From contig NC_035448.2 of assembly GCF_002127325.2 (NCBI RefSeq), forward strand, positions 64,210,223-64,274,222: a stretch of 64,000 nucleotides of DNA, in the 5' to 3' direction. Both the position numbers and the translations under genes were made by a program. The stretch comes from Helianthus annuus (lineage: Eukaryota > Streptophyta > Magnoliopsida > Asterales > Asteraceae). Under the pieces are notes generated by a model. That model did no database searches and was not told the DNA's origin. It saw only the letters and a list, made by a program, of their open reading frames with translations. Positions 45,301-55,848 of the stretch are shown in pieces (the first letter of the stretch is position 1; each line of letters begins with the position of its first letter).

Positions 45301-46195
45301 TGCAAAACCTAAACCTTACACTTCAAGGATTCAACAAAGAGTAAACAAGAAAATGGGTTATGGTTGTGGTTATAGTTTCCAAAAGAAACCAAACCATAAT
45401 GGTAATCTCAAAAAGAAAGGTCTTGGCTTTATTTCACAAGAAAATTATAAAAATCAGAAAACTTATAAACGAAAAACAAAATTTGTTTCAGGTAGGAGTT
45501 CTGAAGATGAGCAGAAGAAACCTTTCTGGAAATAGTCGAATCAAGAGTTTCTTGCTGAAGTGAAGAAGAATGTGAGAAAATCTGCTCAAAGAGTTGACAG
45601 AAGAATCTGTTTCAAATGCGAGGAAGTTGGACACATAGCGTGGAATTGCCCCAAGACCAACTACCAAAAACAGGGAGTTTCTTCTAACTCTGTTTTGAGA
45701 AAAACTTGTGTTGATAAGAAAGAACAATCCGTAAAAATTGTTAAAAAGTTTGAAAATTCTACTTCTGAGGAAGGAGAAAGTTCAAAAAGGTTTTACAAAA
45801 GAAGAGGTGATTTAAGTAAACAAAAATGGGTTGTTAAATCTGAGAGTAATTCTGACAACGAATCTGATTCTATAAAATCAGAGGAGTTATTGGTTGATAA
45901 AAAGATTGTGAATTCCGTTCCAGTGGTGAACGATGTGAATTTTCCGTAATTGTCAAAGGAAAATTTGATGAAGAAAGTTGGAAAGGTTGAGATCTCAAAT
46001 CAATTCTTCGCTGATAAAGGAGAATTTGATGTTGAGACGACTTTCAACGGGAAATTCAAACATATTTTTGGGAAGATGGTTGATAAGAAGGTAAAAGGTG
46101 CTAAAGAATTTTATAAATCAAAATGTCGGTGGGACAGATGTGTTCCAAAGTCACCCAAGACTGGTGAGGCTTGGGTGGACATTATGTTTGAGTAA
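42392..46195 (+). pseudogene. Long Sirevirus-type gag of element C, broken
   Basis: The start MAEEFYNAFATP matches A. A complete copia-type gag domain is followed by the first CCHC knuckle near 43635-43680, where a one-base loss destroys the second cysteine codon and shifts the frame. Then come a region with repeated VEKIVEVEKL-like heptads (about 44200-44395), the Cys cluster CDKCSESCKDC, a coiled coil, a second frameshift near 44560, the CPPP motif, a TAG at 45533 (CAG in the related text), and a second knuckle (CFKCEEVGHIAWNC). A TAA at 45947 precedes the conserved end GEAWVDIMFE. It retains about 45 residues that A has lost near the amino end. A particle and RNA-binding protein; no pol follows. 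Confidence 0.88.
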
Positions 46196-48190
46196 AACAC
46201 CGGACTACGCCGGAGATCCCAAGTTGGTAATCGTGGATCAGGAATCGGCATCTTTCATGTTTAATTAGGATGATTTGGAAGTGTTTGAAATTGTTAAAAT
46301 TTTACAGGTTGAAGGACTATGCCGGAGCTTCCAGGTTGGTAAGCAAGGAGCAGGTATCGGCATTTTTCTTGAGGAATTTACTACGGTAATGTCAATCATG
46401 CAAACGGTAAAAAAGGTTTGTTTGTGTTTGTTTACAAGTGGTTAGAAGATTTGATTGTGAATAACCTGTGCATATGGTAAATCAAGGACATTAATTTGTA
46501 CTTGCATTTTCCTACAAGTGATTGAGAGACAAGATGATGAACCACATCCCCGAACTTAGCATTGATATTCCTACAAGTGATAAAATCAATCAAACTTATT
46601 TTCCGGAAAAAATCATTTTGATTAAAACAAACTTAAGTGTTTTGAAATCTAAATGAGAAAATAGTTTGTTGATAGGGGGAGTTCTGATTGTTTATGCCAA
46701 GTGAATGGCGAATTGAGGCGATTTGATATCGGTTGTCATGTTTCTGTACAGTTTTGTTTTCAATTTTCGTTAATGTGTTTGCATTTTAGGGGGAGTAGAA
46801 ATTTTCAGAAAATCCAAAAACATTAGAAAATTTGAAAAAGCCAAAAACATGATAAAATTCAAAAATGAGTTTCGTTGTAAAAAAGAGGAAATGATAGTAC
46901 ATCAGTGGACTGTCACAACATGCTAAAGAATTGGAAAGTTAAAATGTGATAAACAATCTCACTGCTGATATGCCAGTAGGTTTTTGCACATTTAGTAGAT
47001 TGTGACGAGATATAAATCTAAAAAACTCAAACTTGCTTATTCTGTGGGTAACAACATCTTGGATATATAGGTAACCCCTGAAATCTTGTTTGAAAGGTCC
47101 CTTATTCTGAGATACTAGGTCTTTATGCTCAGTGATATATGGGGTATTATCCTGGGACTTCTGCTATATGGAAGTACTGACCTAGTCCCCGGATAATGCT
47201 TTTCGCAAATGCTTGAAACATAGCATCGCCCTCATCAAGTTGATGAAACAATAAAATTGATAGTCACTGCTGTTGTAATTCAAAAGATCCTCTAAAGGGG
47301 ACACACCGAAAAGTCGAAGTCGTCATCTCTCTGCGTATACGGAAGTATCGACCTGAGCTCTCACGGCCCTCGCATTTAACCCCTGAACAGATATCATCTG
47401 TGGTATACTCACCTGTAAGACGGAATATTGGGATCTGGATACGGGAGTATATTCAAGTAGTGGGAAACACGGATAAGTTTAATTTCTTAAAACATTAACA
47501 TCGTATCTCGGATCAATTGAACTTGGTGTGAAAATTTAAGTGGACAAATATACTGACAATCTAGGTGAATTGTTTAAAACTTAAAATGAAATGAAATGAA
47601 GCTTAACGGTGTTGGTGATTTGTCTCAAAAACTGATATGATCCTCTTACACGAACTCACAAAAATATTGTCTGTAAATATTTCTTTACTGCATTACATGT
47701 TTCTTTATTCCAAAATCCAAAAAGATTTTTAGTGTGTTTTAGCATAAAGTTTTAGAAAATTCAAAAAGATTTTTGACAACTGGTATTGAAAAGCAGATTT
47801 TCAAAATTTCGAGTGCTAAACATGATGAGCAATATTTGAGGGGGAGTGTATGTTTGAAATTAAATGTTTTCATAATCTAACCTTTCAAGTGGTTCATCAA
47901 AATCTGTGTTTGTTTTGAAGAAGAGTCTGAGTTAGTGCAAGTTTATGTTTGAAATATGTATGTGAGAGAAATTTACTTTGAGGTAGAGCTTTTGCAGGAT
48001 AAGATGAGAAGCTGTTAGACGGAAAGCCAGACAACGATCCTAAAGCTGATGATGCTGATGAACTGAAGAAATGCCAGCATATCGCAAGGGGGACTCTGAA
48101 GACTTGCGTGAAAAGATTGAAGAGAGAGAAGCCCAGAGACAGAGCAAGACTGAAGATGCAAAGACTCGACACTTAAGACTCGTCAACATC
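46196..48190 (+). other. Noncoding 3' region of element C with conserved module
   Basis: About 80-90% like the corresponding part of A by eye. A short block after the gag stop (CCGGAGATCCCAAGTTGGTAA..CAGG near 46210) recurs near 46322, so this part is locally duplicated. The shared module is at about 46885-47690. Purine tracts at 46786-46800 and 47838-47850 precede the true one at 48192-48202. Confidence 0.75.
47143..47200 (+). ncRNA. Predicted RNA hairpin in the 3' noncoding module, element C
   Basis: GTATTATCC pairs with GGATAATGC (including one U-G pair), then after one mismatch GGGAC pairs with GTCCC. Relative to A, a G-U pair has become G-C and a U-A pair has become U-G, so pairing is kept. 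Confidence 0.6.
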
Positions 48191-48202
48191 TGAGGGGGAG
48201 TC

Positions 48203-48761
48203 TGTTAGTTCATACATCTGTCGACTTCGTCTTGTATCGAGTCTTAGTCTTAGAATGTTAGATTAGGCTCATTGTACGAGATTTCCCGACATGTCCGTAT
48301 GTGGGAAACTAATAGTTCCGCTTATTCGTACATGTCCGTATGTGGGAAACTAATAGTTCCGCTTATTCGTACATGTCCGTATATGGGAAACTAATAGTTC
48401 CGCTTATTCGTACATGTCCGTATGTGGGAAACTAATAGTTCCGCTTATTCGTACATGTCCGTATATGGGAAACTAATAGTTCCGCTTATTCGTACATGTC
48501 CGTATGTGGGAAACCTTTTGAATAGTTACGCTTATATGGACAACACTATAAATACCCTAGGAGCGAAATCATTTGTAAGGTTCTTAGATTCCATACCGAG
48601 GTGCTGCCGGTGTGAGATTTGATTGTAAACGTTGTTATATCAATCAAAAGTGTGATTTAAGTGAAGATCTAGCTATTTCTACGTCAGGTACTTGTTTTCC
48701 GCACCTGTATCTGATCAAAACTCCTATGATAGACTCGTTCGGGTCAGATCACGATCCTACA
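48203..48761 (+). repeat. 3' LTR of element C
   Basis: TGTTAGTTCATA...GATCCTACA with the same 41-bp tandem array at about 48285-48530. The TSD AAAGG follows. Confidence 0.93.
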
Positions 48762-48766
48762 AAAGG

Positions 48767-50328
48767 ATACTATACCTAAGCGTGTACGTGCGTTACAGCT
48801 TACCATCCAATCTAACCTTCCCGTCCAGATTCGCGATGCTCAGGTTGAAGCATTGAAGGCAGAGAACATCAGGGTTGAGTCCTTACGAGGATCGAGGCAA
48901 CGACTAGAACAAAAAGAAAACGGCGCCTATTATGTTAACGGACGCATCTGGGTTCCACTGTATGGAGACCTACGCGAGCTTGTGATGGATGAAGCACATA
49001 AGTCTCGTTATTCAGTACATCCTGGTTCGGATAAGATGTACCACGACCTAAAAACTACATACTGGTGGCCTGGTATGAAAGCCAGCATAGCAACCTACGT
49101 CGGTAAATGCTTGACTTGTGCTAGGGTCAAGGTCGAATATTAGAAACCATCAGGCCCACTTCAACAACCAGACATACCTAAATGGAAATGGGAGCAAATT
49201 TCCATGGATTTCGTTACCGGCCTGCCCAGATCTCAACGCGGAAATGATACCATTTGGGCGATCGTGGATCGACTGACCAAGTCTGCACATTTTCTGCCTA
49301 TCAAAGAAACGGATAAGTTTTCTACTCTAGCAGACATCTACCTAAAAGAAGTGGTATCAAGGCACGGAGTGCCAACCTCCATCATTTCTGATCGTGACGC
49401 TCGTTTTACCTCTGAACTATGGCAAGCTATGCATAAGTCTTTTGGCTCGCGTTTAGATATGAGCACCGCTTATCACCCATAGACAGATGGGCAATCTGAA
49501 CGCACCATCAAAACCCTTGAGGACATGCTTAGAGCATGCGTAATCGACTTCGGCAATGGCTGGGAAAAGCATCTTCCGTTAGTGGAGTTTTCGTATAACA
49601 ACAGCTACCACACCAGCATCCAGGCCGCTCCGTTTGAGGCATTGTACGGACGTAAATGCCGATCACCTCTCTGTTGGGCAGAAGTTGGTGACAGTCAAAT
49701 CACTGGCCCAGAACTCGTAGTAGATACAACAGAAAAGATTGCTCAGGTACGACAACGAATGGCGGCAGCTCGTGACCGTCAGAAAAGCTATGCCGATAAG
49801 CGAAGAAAACCACTCGAGTTCCAGGTTGGGGATCGAGTGCTACTCAAAGTCTCACCTTGGAAAGGTGTAGTTCGTTTTGGCAAGCGAGGCGAACTCAATC
49901 CGCGTTACGTCGGACCATTCGAGATCATTGAGAAAATTGGCAAAGTCGCTTATAGGCTGAACCTACCGGAAGAACTCAGTGGAGTTCACAACGTATTCCA
50001 TGTGTCGAATCTGAAGAAGTGTCTGTCAGATGAGACCCTCATAGTTCCTCTCAAAGAGCTCACAATCGACGACAAGCTGCGATTCGTCGAGGAACCAGTA
50101 GAGATTACGGATCAAGACGTTAAGATTCTCAAGCACACCAGAATACCTCTCATCCGAGTTCGTTGGAATTCCCGTCGTGGCCCAGAGTATACCTGGGAAC
50201 GAGAAGACCAAATGAAACTCAAGTATCCCCAGTTGTTTAAGAAAAGTGCAACCACTACTGAGACTGAAGCTACTGCAGAATTTCGGGACGAAATTCCAAA
50301 TCAACGGGGGGATGATGTGACACCCTAG
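48767..50328 (+). pseudogene. Integrase of element D with chromodomain-like tail
   Basis: Continues the frame broken by element C (DTIPKRVRALQ...). Zinc-binding H-H-C-C region at about 48990-49130. Catalytic D, D, E in MDFVTGL (49204), SDRDARF (about 49388) and SERTIK (about 49498). A GPY/F-type region follows ([19 protein letters not shown]), then a tail at 50085-50250 with the W-x-x-R-x-x-E-x-TWE pattern of a chromodomain. In-frame TAG codons at 49141 and 49480 each replace an expected CAG (Gln). The protein would insert element DNA, with the tail guiding it to chromatin; this copy is dead. Confidence 0.92.
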
Positions 50329-50406
50329 GAAAACCAGGAAACCAACGCAACTTAACTAGCTTCCTCAGTAACCACGTGCTAAATTTCGGGACGAAATTTT
50401 CTTAAC

Positions 50407-50416
50407 AGGGGGAGAA
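50407..50416 (+). promoter_or_regulatory. Polypurine tract of element D
   Basis: AGGGGGAGAA abuts the 3' LTR start at 50417. Confidence 0.8.
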
Positions 50417-53331
50417 TGTGACAACCCTCGTATTTGCATGTATCCGTACGATTATTTAATGATAATTAAAGTGCTTAGTGACTGTGTTGAATTACTTAAC
50501 TGTTTCCTGTTACTGTGTCATACTTACATGTGCGTGTTAGCATACTAGTAGTATGCAGAAACTTGACTAAATAGTCCTGAATATTTTCCTAAGTGTTAGG
50601 AATTAATTGTGTTACAAAAATATATGTATAAGATGCCTTACGGAACAATTAAACAATTTAGCGGAACAGCATCTGACCGAACAACCTGACATTACCCGGG
50701 ACACCGAAATTTTGTCAGAAATATTATTTTATTATTCTTAAATAATTACAGTCACAAAAATCCCCATACACTATAGAAACATGGCATACACCCACTATTC
50801 TTGATAATACCCTTAGCCTTCTAATTTAATACCTATTAGTTAACAAAATTTTCATTTTACCCCCCCCCCCAACCGAAAATCTGCCCATGATTACATATAT
50901 ATTTTGTTTAGATTTTTGTAAAGGAGATCTTAACTTCTATTGGCCAAGAATCTTATGAATGATGACACTAGGTATTAGGTTGCTTCTAGTTCCAAGGAAA
51001 CTCATCATCACTTCAAAACCTTCACTCAACCTCACCCCCTTCCCTTAATTTTCGGCTCCCCCCTCCCCCATAACCGATTTCACCACCACCCTCTCTCATA
51101 ACCTTCATCTTTTTCATACAAGTTTCCCCTCCAAGCTTGAAGAACATTCAAAGTAGTTACAAGTTGAAGGGCTCACGAAGAAGCTTTGTTCAAGTCTCTA
51201 GCACCATCACTTCTTCATCATCCTTACACTAAGATTGTTACCCTAGCCTTGTGCTAGTAGTAAGTCCCTTCACACCATAGTTTCATCTTGTTCTTTGTTA
51301 TGATATTTAGTAGGATGATGATAATCAAGCAACACAAGAAAATGAACACTAAAAAGTTGAACATGAAATTCTGCATGAAAACCATATATAAAAAGGTTGT
51401 ATAAAGTTGTTGGTTTAGGGTTGGTTAAAGCATTATTGAGGTTTGAGCATTAAATCATCGATAAACCATGGTTAGGGTCTTTGTTGATGCATTTTTAGTA
51501 ACTCCTACAATGTAAACAGCTTGCAGAGTTGTATTTACAGCCAACTTCAACAGGCTGTAACTGGACCGTCTTAAATCGAAAAACTGATTTTCTAAAGCCT
51601 AAAATGTGTATTTTGGAATAACTAAACAAATGGCACTAGAATCGTAATTTTTCGAGATCGTTTACTATTTTTAAAAGACTGTTTTTGGACAGCAGCTCAA
51701 GTTGCATTTTTACTGTAGAAAAAGTGTGTTGTTTTCGGAGTCATAACTTGAAATCTGAGTAGAATCAACTCATGGAATATTGACAGGGGATGGTCACCAT
51801 TGTCAGGATGATCCTCCAACTGGAATTTCGTCAATCGGACTTACGATTAATTTTTAGTGAATTATTCCATAAACTGCAATCAGAAAGTAACAAATCTGAT
51901 TGCAGTTGGGAAAATGATTTTCTATAAAATATAGGTGACGAACTGGACTCTGATATTTTTACATAATAAATTTTGGAACATATAGGACCTTCTGTAAAAA
52001 TTTGAGAATTTTTGAAACAAGTTAACTATTTTATTAAAATCCCCAAAAACAGCCCAGTTTTGAATATAAAAGCTGAGACGACATAAGTAGTGATTTTGCG
52101 TGTCTAAATGTCGGGTAGGCTATCTGAGAATAATCTAACATGTTATATGTAAATAAAAGTGCTATGTGCAATGTCGTATGCTTGCTTATGAACGGGGATA
52201 GATGGAAGGTTACATGGGCATAAACTGCTAAAGTGATGCATGTTATGTGTTAGATGCGTGTAGGAATTTTGTGCTTATTTGACGTCACTAATAAATTAAG
52301 TGGTAATCATACTAGGACGTGATTGACCGACCTTGACTGTTAGCTATCTTTGAGAATCTAACCGAGCAAACCAAGGTGAGTTCACACACTTTCTAAGGCA
52401 TGGGATTCCCGGTGGTTTGGGAATGGGTTAAAGAATTTAAAACTGAATCTACATATCCTCCTTAGGTTGGATATGTACGGCCATCATCCTTGGGTAGGAT
52501 GCCAATATTACTCCTTGGGTAGAACTACGTACGTTCGTCCTCCTTGGGTAGGACAACAACCTTAAAACTTACTAGACAAACTCTATCATAAGTCCCTCAT
52601 TTTTATATCGACTTAATCGCCGAGGCCAATGGCGAGCGGGTCATTAGTTAATAGCGCTATTAGGTTTAACAAACCTCACACCGTGCCAGTCGGACGGGCG
52701 TGTACTAGTGGACTATGGCAAACCGTCAGTGATGATAGACACTGATGTAGGGCACAACTTATTTCGCGTTAGTGATCGATATGGTACAGTCTAGTGGTTC
52801 ACATGGGGAAGCCCCCACTAATCATGAACATGGTTTGGGTAATAAGGAATGAACGGGTTAAGCATACTTTCAACTACGGGGTAACCCCCACGGCAATTAC
52901 GCCAACGAAAGACAAACGACGTTTTCGGAAACAACTTAAAACTAATCAACCAACCGTGAACTCACTCAACTTTGTTGTTGACTCGTTTTTACATGCCTTA
53001 CAAGTCGCTAGATGCTTATGGAGCTTGCACGAGGAGGAGGTTGTTGTGGGATACGGACTGTCATGTTCCGTAATAAACACTTAATCCTTATGAACTATTA
53101 AATCTACGTTTTGGATTTTAAACTTATGAACTATGAACTTATATTTTGGGTTTTCCTTTTAATGCTTCCGTTGTTTAATTCGAACTTAGTTAACTAGCTT
53201 TGGTCACCAATTGTATTGTGATTGGTTTGATTTACTTAATTACGTTGTTCAATATGATTGGTGGCTCGATCCTGGTCACGTCACGCCTCCAAGCGGTGGT
53301 ACTCCGCATGGTGGATTTTGGGGGTGTGACA
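50417..53331 (+). repeat. 3' LTR of element D
   Basis: The same ends as the 5' LTR with scattered differences and a shorter CCTCCTTGGGTAGG array. No gene is seen in it. Confidence 0.92.
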
Positions 53332-54000
53332 AAATGAGTATTGGAACTCATATGATATGGTTTAACAAACCCTTTATTCTAAATCGGAACCTAACCTAAG
53401 TGCTTACGACCCATTACGACCCGTTTAGGTAACTTACGCTACTTTAACGCGTCGTTCGCGTAAAACGCGTTCGGACCGCCTAACTAGTCCTATGACAAGT
53501 ATTATATGCCTTAACATGTCTAATAACATTGCCTAATCAGTTTAGATGTCAAAATTTAGGTTACATATGCTTAAAATGAAATTATGCATAAAAAGGGCAT
53601 TTTGGTCATTTTCCTAAGGCATATAAACTACCTATCATACAACTAACTAAACGAAGTGACCATAAGGTATAACCTCGGAAGGTTATTCCCTATACAACTA
53701 TGGCCACAAAAATATGTTTGGTCAGATCCTAATGATCGACAAAACGGGTCAGGTTCGAAAGTCTAAGCGGTTATTTAGACCGCTTAACTTACGACCCTAT
53801 ATAAGCACTAGACTAATAGTGACGAGTTAAACATGTTAAAACATGTTTAACTAAGTTAGAAAACATGTTTGATATCAAAACAAAGGGTTTTGATACCCGA
53901 AAATAGCTTCGTTGCAAAATACGCATAAATATGTATTTTGACTGAAACTTTGACTCGTCACTACTGTTTTGGTCAAAAATTACCGAAGCAATTAAGTGAT
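53332..54000 (-). mobile_element. LTR E, third piece
   Basis: Continues LTR E after element D. Noncoding, with the AAACGCG/CGTTCGCG and TTAGACCG words common in these Ty3 LTRs. I could not find a clean TG end or the expected TSD (ATTGT) with confidence, so the right edge is approximate. Confidence 0.45.
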
Positions 54001-54584
54001 CAAATTAGTTTGTGAGGTAGTGTGCTAATGATGTTTGCAAAAAATATATTGAGTTGATTGCTTTATGAAGACAGTTTCAGGATATAGCCCGAGGATATCA
54101 GACTATATCAATAATCAAACAATGAGCAAAAATGTAAAGGTTGACACGAGATATACGAGGAAAGCCCTTGATCAATCTAGAGCTCCGGCATAAAACCTCG
54201 GGTGAAAAGTTACAGGTTTTTATGCATCATTATTGACATTGTTATGGGTTATATTTCATGGTGGTGGTGGCGGGAAGATGAGGTGGTGATGGCAAGATAT
54301 GGTGGTTAGAGTTTTAGGGTTAGAAAATTGGGGAAGATGAAGTGTATATGTAATTTTTTGGTTTTATATATTAAACATTTGAATAAAATCATGAATTGAC
54401 CAAAATACCCTTAAGTGAATAAATTTAACTGAAATTTTTAACCTTGTTAGTACTAAAGGACGTAGAGTGTAACGAGTTTTGTAAATAAAGGACTGTGATT
54501 GTAATTATTAAAGTTAAAGGCTATCCGTTAAATTCCGGTACAAACATAAAGTACGAAAAGTGTAATTTACCCTTAAAAAACACT
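54000..54584. other. Unclassified noncoding sequence
   Basis: AT-rich with no coding potential. 54120-54215 has a repeat-like stretch (ACACGAGATATACGAGGAAA and GATCAATCTAGAGCTCCGGC) that I vaguely recognise as a dispersed plant repeat. A short GGT-rich run is at 54255-54310. Confidence 0.35.
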
Positions 54585-54593
54585 TAAAATGAC

Positions 54594-55835
54594 GGGTTAT
54601 TGGATTTTATAACCCCAACTATCGGCCTTTGGCCGTTGCCACCCCCAACTAACACTTTGACGCCCGACACCTCCAACTTGACTTTTAGTTTGTGATGTCA
54701 CCACTCTGTTAACTCTTTACTAACTCTGTTAGTTTCTGATCCTACATGGCACAATCTTGATTACGCGGACAGGATTACTTGGAACAATCTTGATTACGTG
54801 GAATGACCACACCAACACCAACAACAACAACTACCCCACATAAACGTGGGTTTTGGTCATTTCTCTACTTACAAAAACATTCAAACTCCTCATCTATCAA
54901 CTGCAAAACTTCCAGAGACATTTCATCAAACAGCATGCGTGCATCGGTCACTTCTTCTTTCGCTAACATCCACATATCTCAACCTGCAAATAATACTATT
55001 GTGTTTGCATAAAACGGAAGCCCATGTCACGCATCCTTCGATCGGAAAGTATCCAGATCTAGATCCGTCGGGTGCGGCAGCCAGAGCTTTTCCGACGACT
55101 TCTTTGAACGTATCGCAACCGGTTTTGGCAAATGTACTCTCCGGCGCGTGGAGTCCCAACGCGAGGGAAAAGTCAAACCTTCACCCATCCGAACCAACGG
55201 TTAAGATTGCATCCAGGAACGAGCCAGGTACGGCGATTTATATAGTGGTTTCATGATAACTTCATCTTACTCTTCATCCTCTAACTGGGTCGGTTTGAAT
55301 ACAAGTGAAAAGAATGCAACCGAAAATTGTTATCCGCTGCCGGTTCCGGTGTACTGGAGACCGCCGTGAGTGATGTTGCTCCGGTGATGAAGAGTACTTC
55401 TGCGAGCATACTAGCATAATATCTAGTGATATTCCGATTCTATTCAGGCAAGCTGAAGCCATATAAGAAGTGAAAAACCATGTTGATTCAGTGGGAGATG
55501 ATGATATGGTTGAATATTGAAAGGGGAAATTGATGGTGGATAGCTAGGGTTTAGTGGTGACAAATGATATAAATGAGGAAGATGAAGTGGGGGCTGCTGG
55601 GGGATAACGTGGCACTAAGGGTCTGCATAATAGAACAGGTAATCGCCACATAGTACTGTCCATGTAAGCAAGACGGTGCCATGTAGGATTAGAAATTAAA
55701 AGAGTTAGTAAATAGTTAACAGAGTGGTGTCAGCACAAACTAAAAGTCAAGTTGGAGGTGTCGGACGTCAAAGTGTTAGTTTGGGGTGGCAACGGCCAAA
55801 AGCCGATAGCTGGGGGTGATAAAATCCAATAACCC
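54594..55835. mobile_element. Mutator-like element, non-autonomous, with long terminal inverted repeats
   Basis: Terminal inverted repeats of about 175 bp (54594-54770 and 55660-55835) begin GGGTTATTGGATTTTAT and match at roughly 85-90% by eye. A perfect 9-bp TSD TAAAATGAC flanks it (54585-54593 and 55836-55844), the usual Mutator signature. No transposase is encoded. The interior (about 54800-55640) is more GC-rich and gene-like than its surroundings, so it may hold captured host sequence. Confidence 0.88.
54846..55369 (+). pseudogene. Possible captured gene fragment inside the Mutator-like element
   Basis: An open frame at 54846-55256 (136 codons; contains GKYPDLDPSGAAARAFPTTS and SNLHPSEPTVKIASRNEPG) and a short frame at 55253-55369 (38 codons ending NCYPLPVPVYWRPP) stand out by base composition. 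A donor-like CCAG|GTACGG occurs at about 55226. I do not recognise the protein. It could be exon pieces of a host gene (Pack-MULE) or chance frames. Confidence 0.3.
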
Positions 55836-55848
55836 TAAAATGACTATT

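Larger units (their letters stand above)
40061..48761 (+). mobile_element. Copia element C: gag-only, Sirevirus-like, inserted in element D
   Basis: 8701 bp, with LTRs of 560 bp (40061-40620) and 559 bp (48203-48761), a PBS of TGGTATCAGAGC, the purine tract GAGGGGGAGT and the TSD AAAGG (40056-40060 and 48762-48766). The 1.76 kb leader is unusually long. The only coding content is a broken gag (42392-46195) related to A's gag. No pol is present. The LTRs differ at roughly a dozen positions by eye (about 2%). A and C share LTR words (CATCTGTCGACTTCGTCTTG and CCATACCGAGGTGCTGCCGG) and gag, so they are sister families. Confidence 0.92.
33666..53331 (+). mobile_element. Ty3 chromovirus-like element D, split by element C
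   Basis: LTRs of 2938 bp (33666-36603) and 2915 bp (50417-53331) with ends TGTGACAACC...GGGTGTGACA. The PBS is TGGTATCAGAGCCA, the purine tract before the 3' LTR is AGGGGGAGAA, and AAAT flanks both outer ends (4 bases; a fifth does not match). The order gag, protease, RT, RNase H, integrase is Ty3. The integrase ends in a chromodomain-like tail, so this is a chromovirus, probably of the Tekay/Del type. Element C sits between RNase H and integrase. Several stops and frameshifts make it inactive. Confidence 0.93.
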
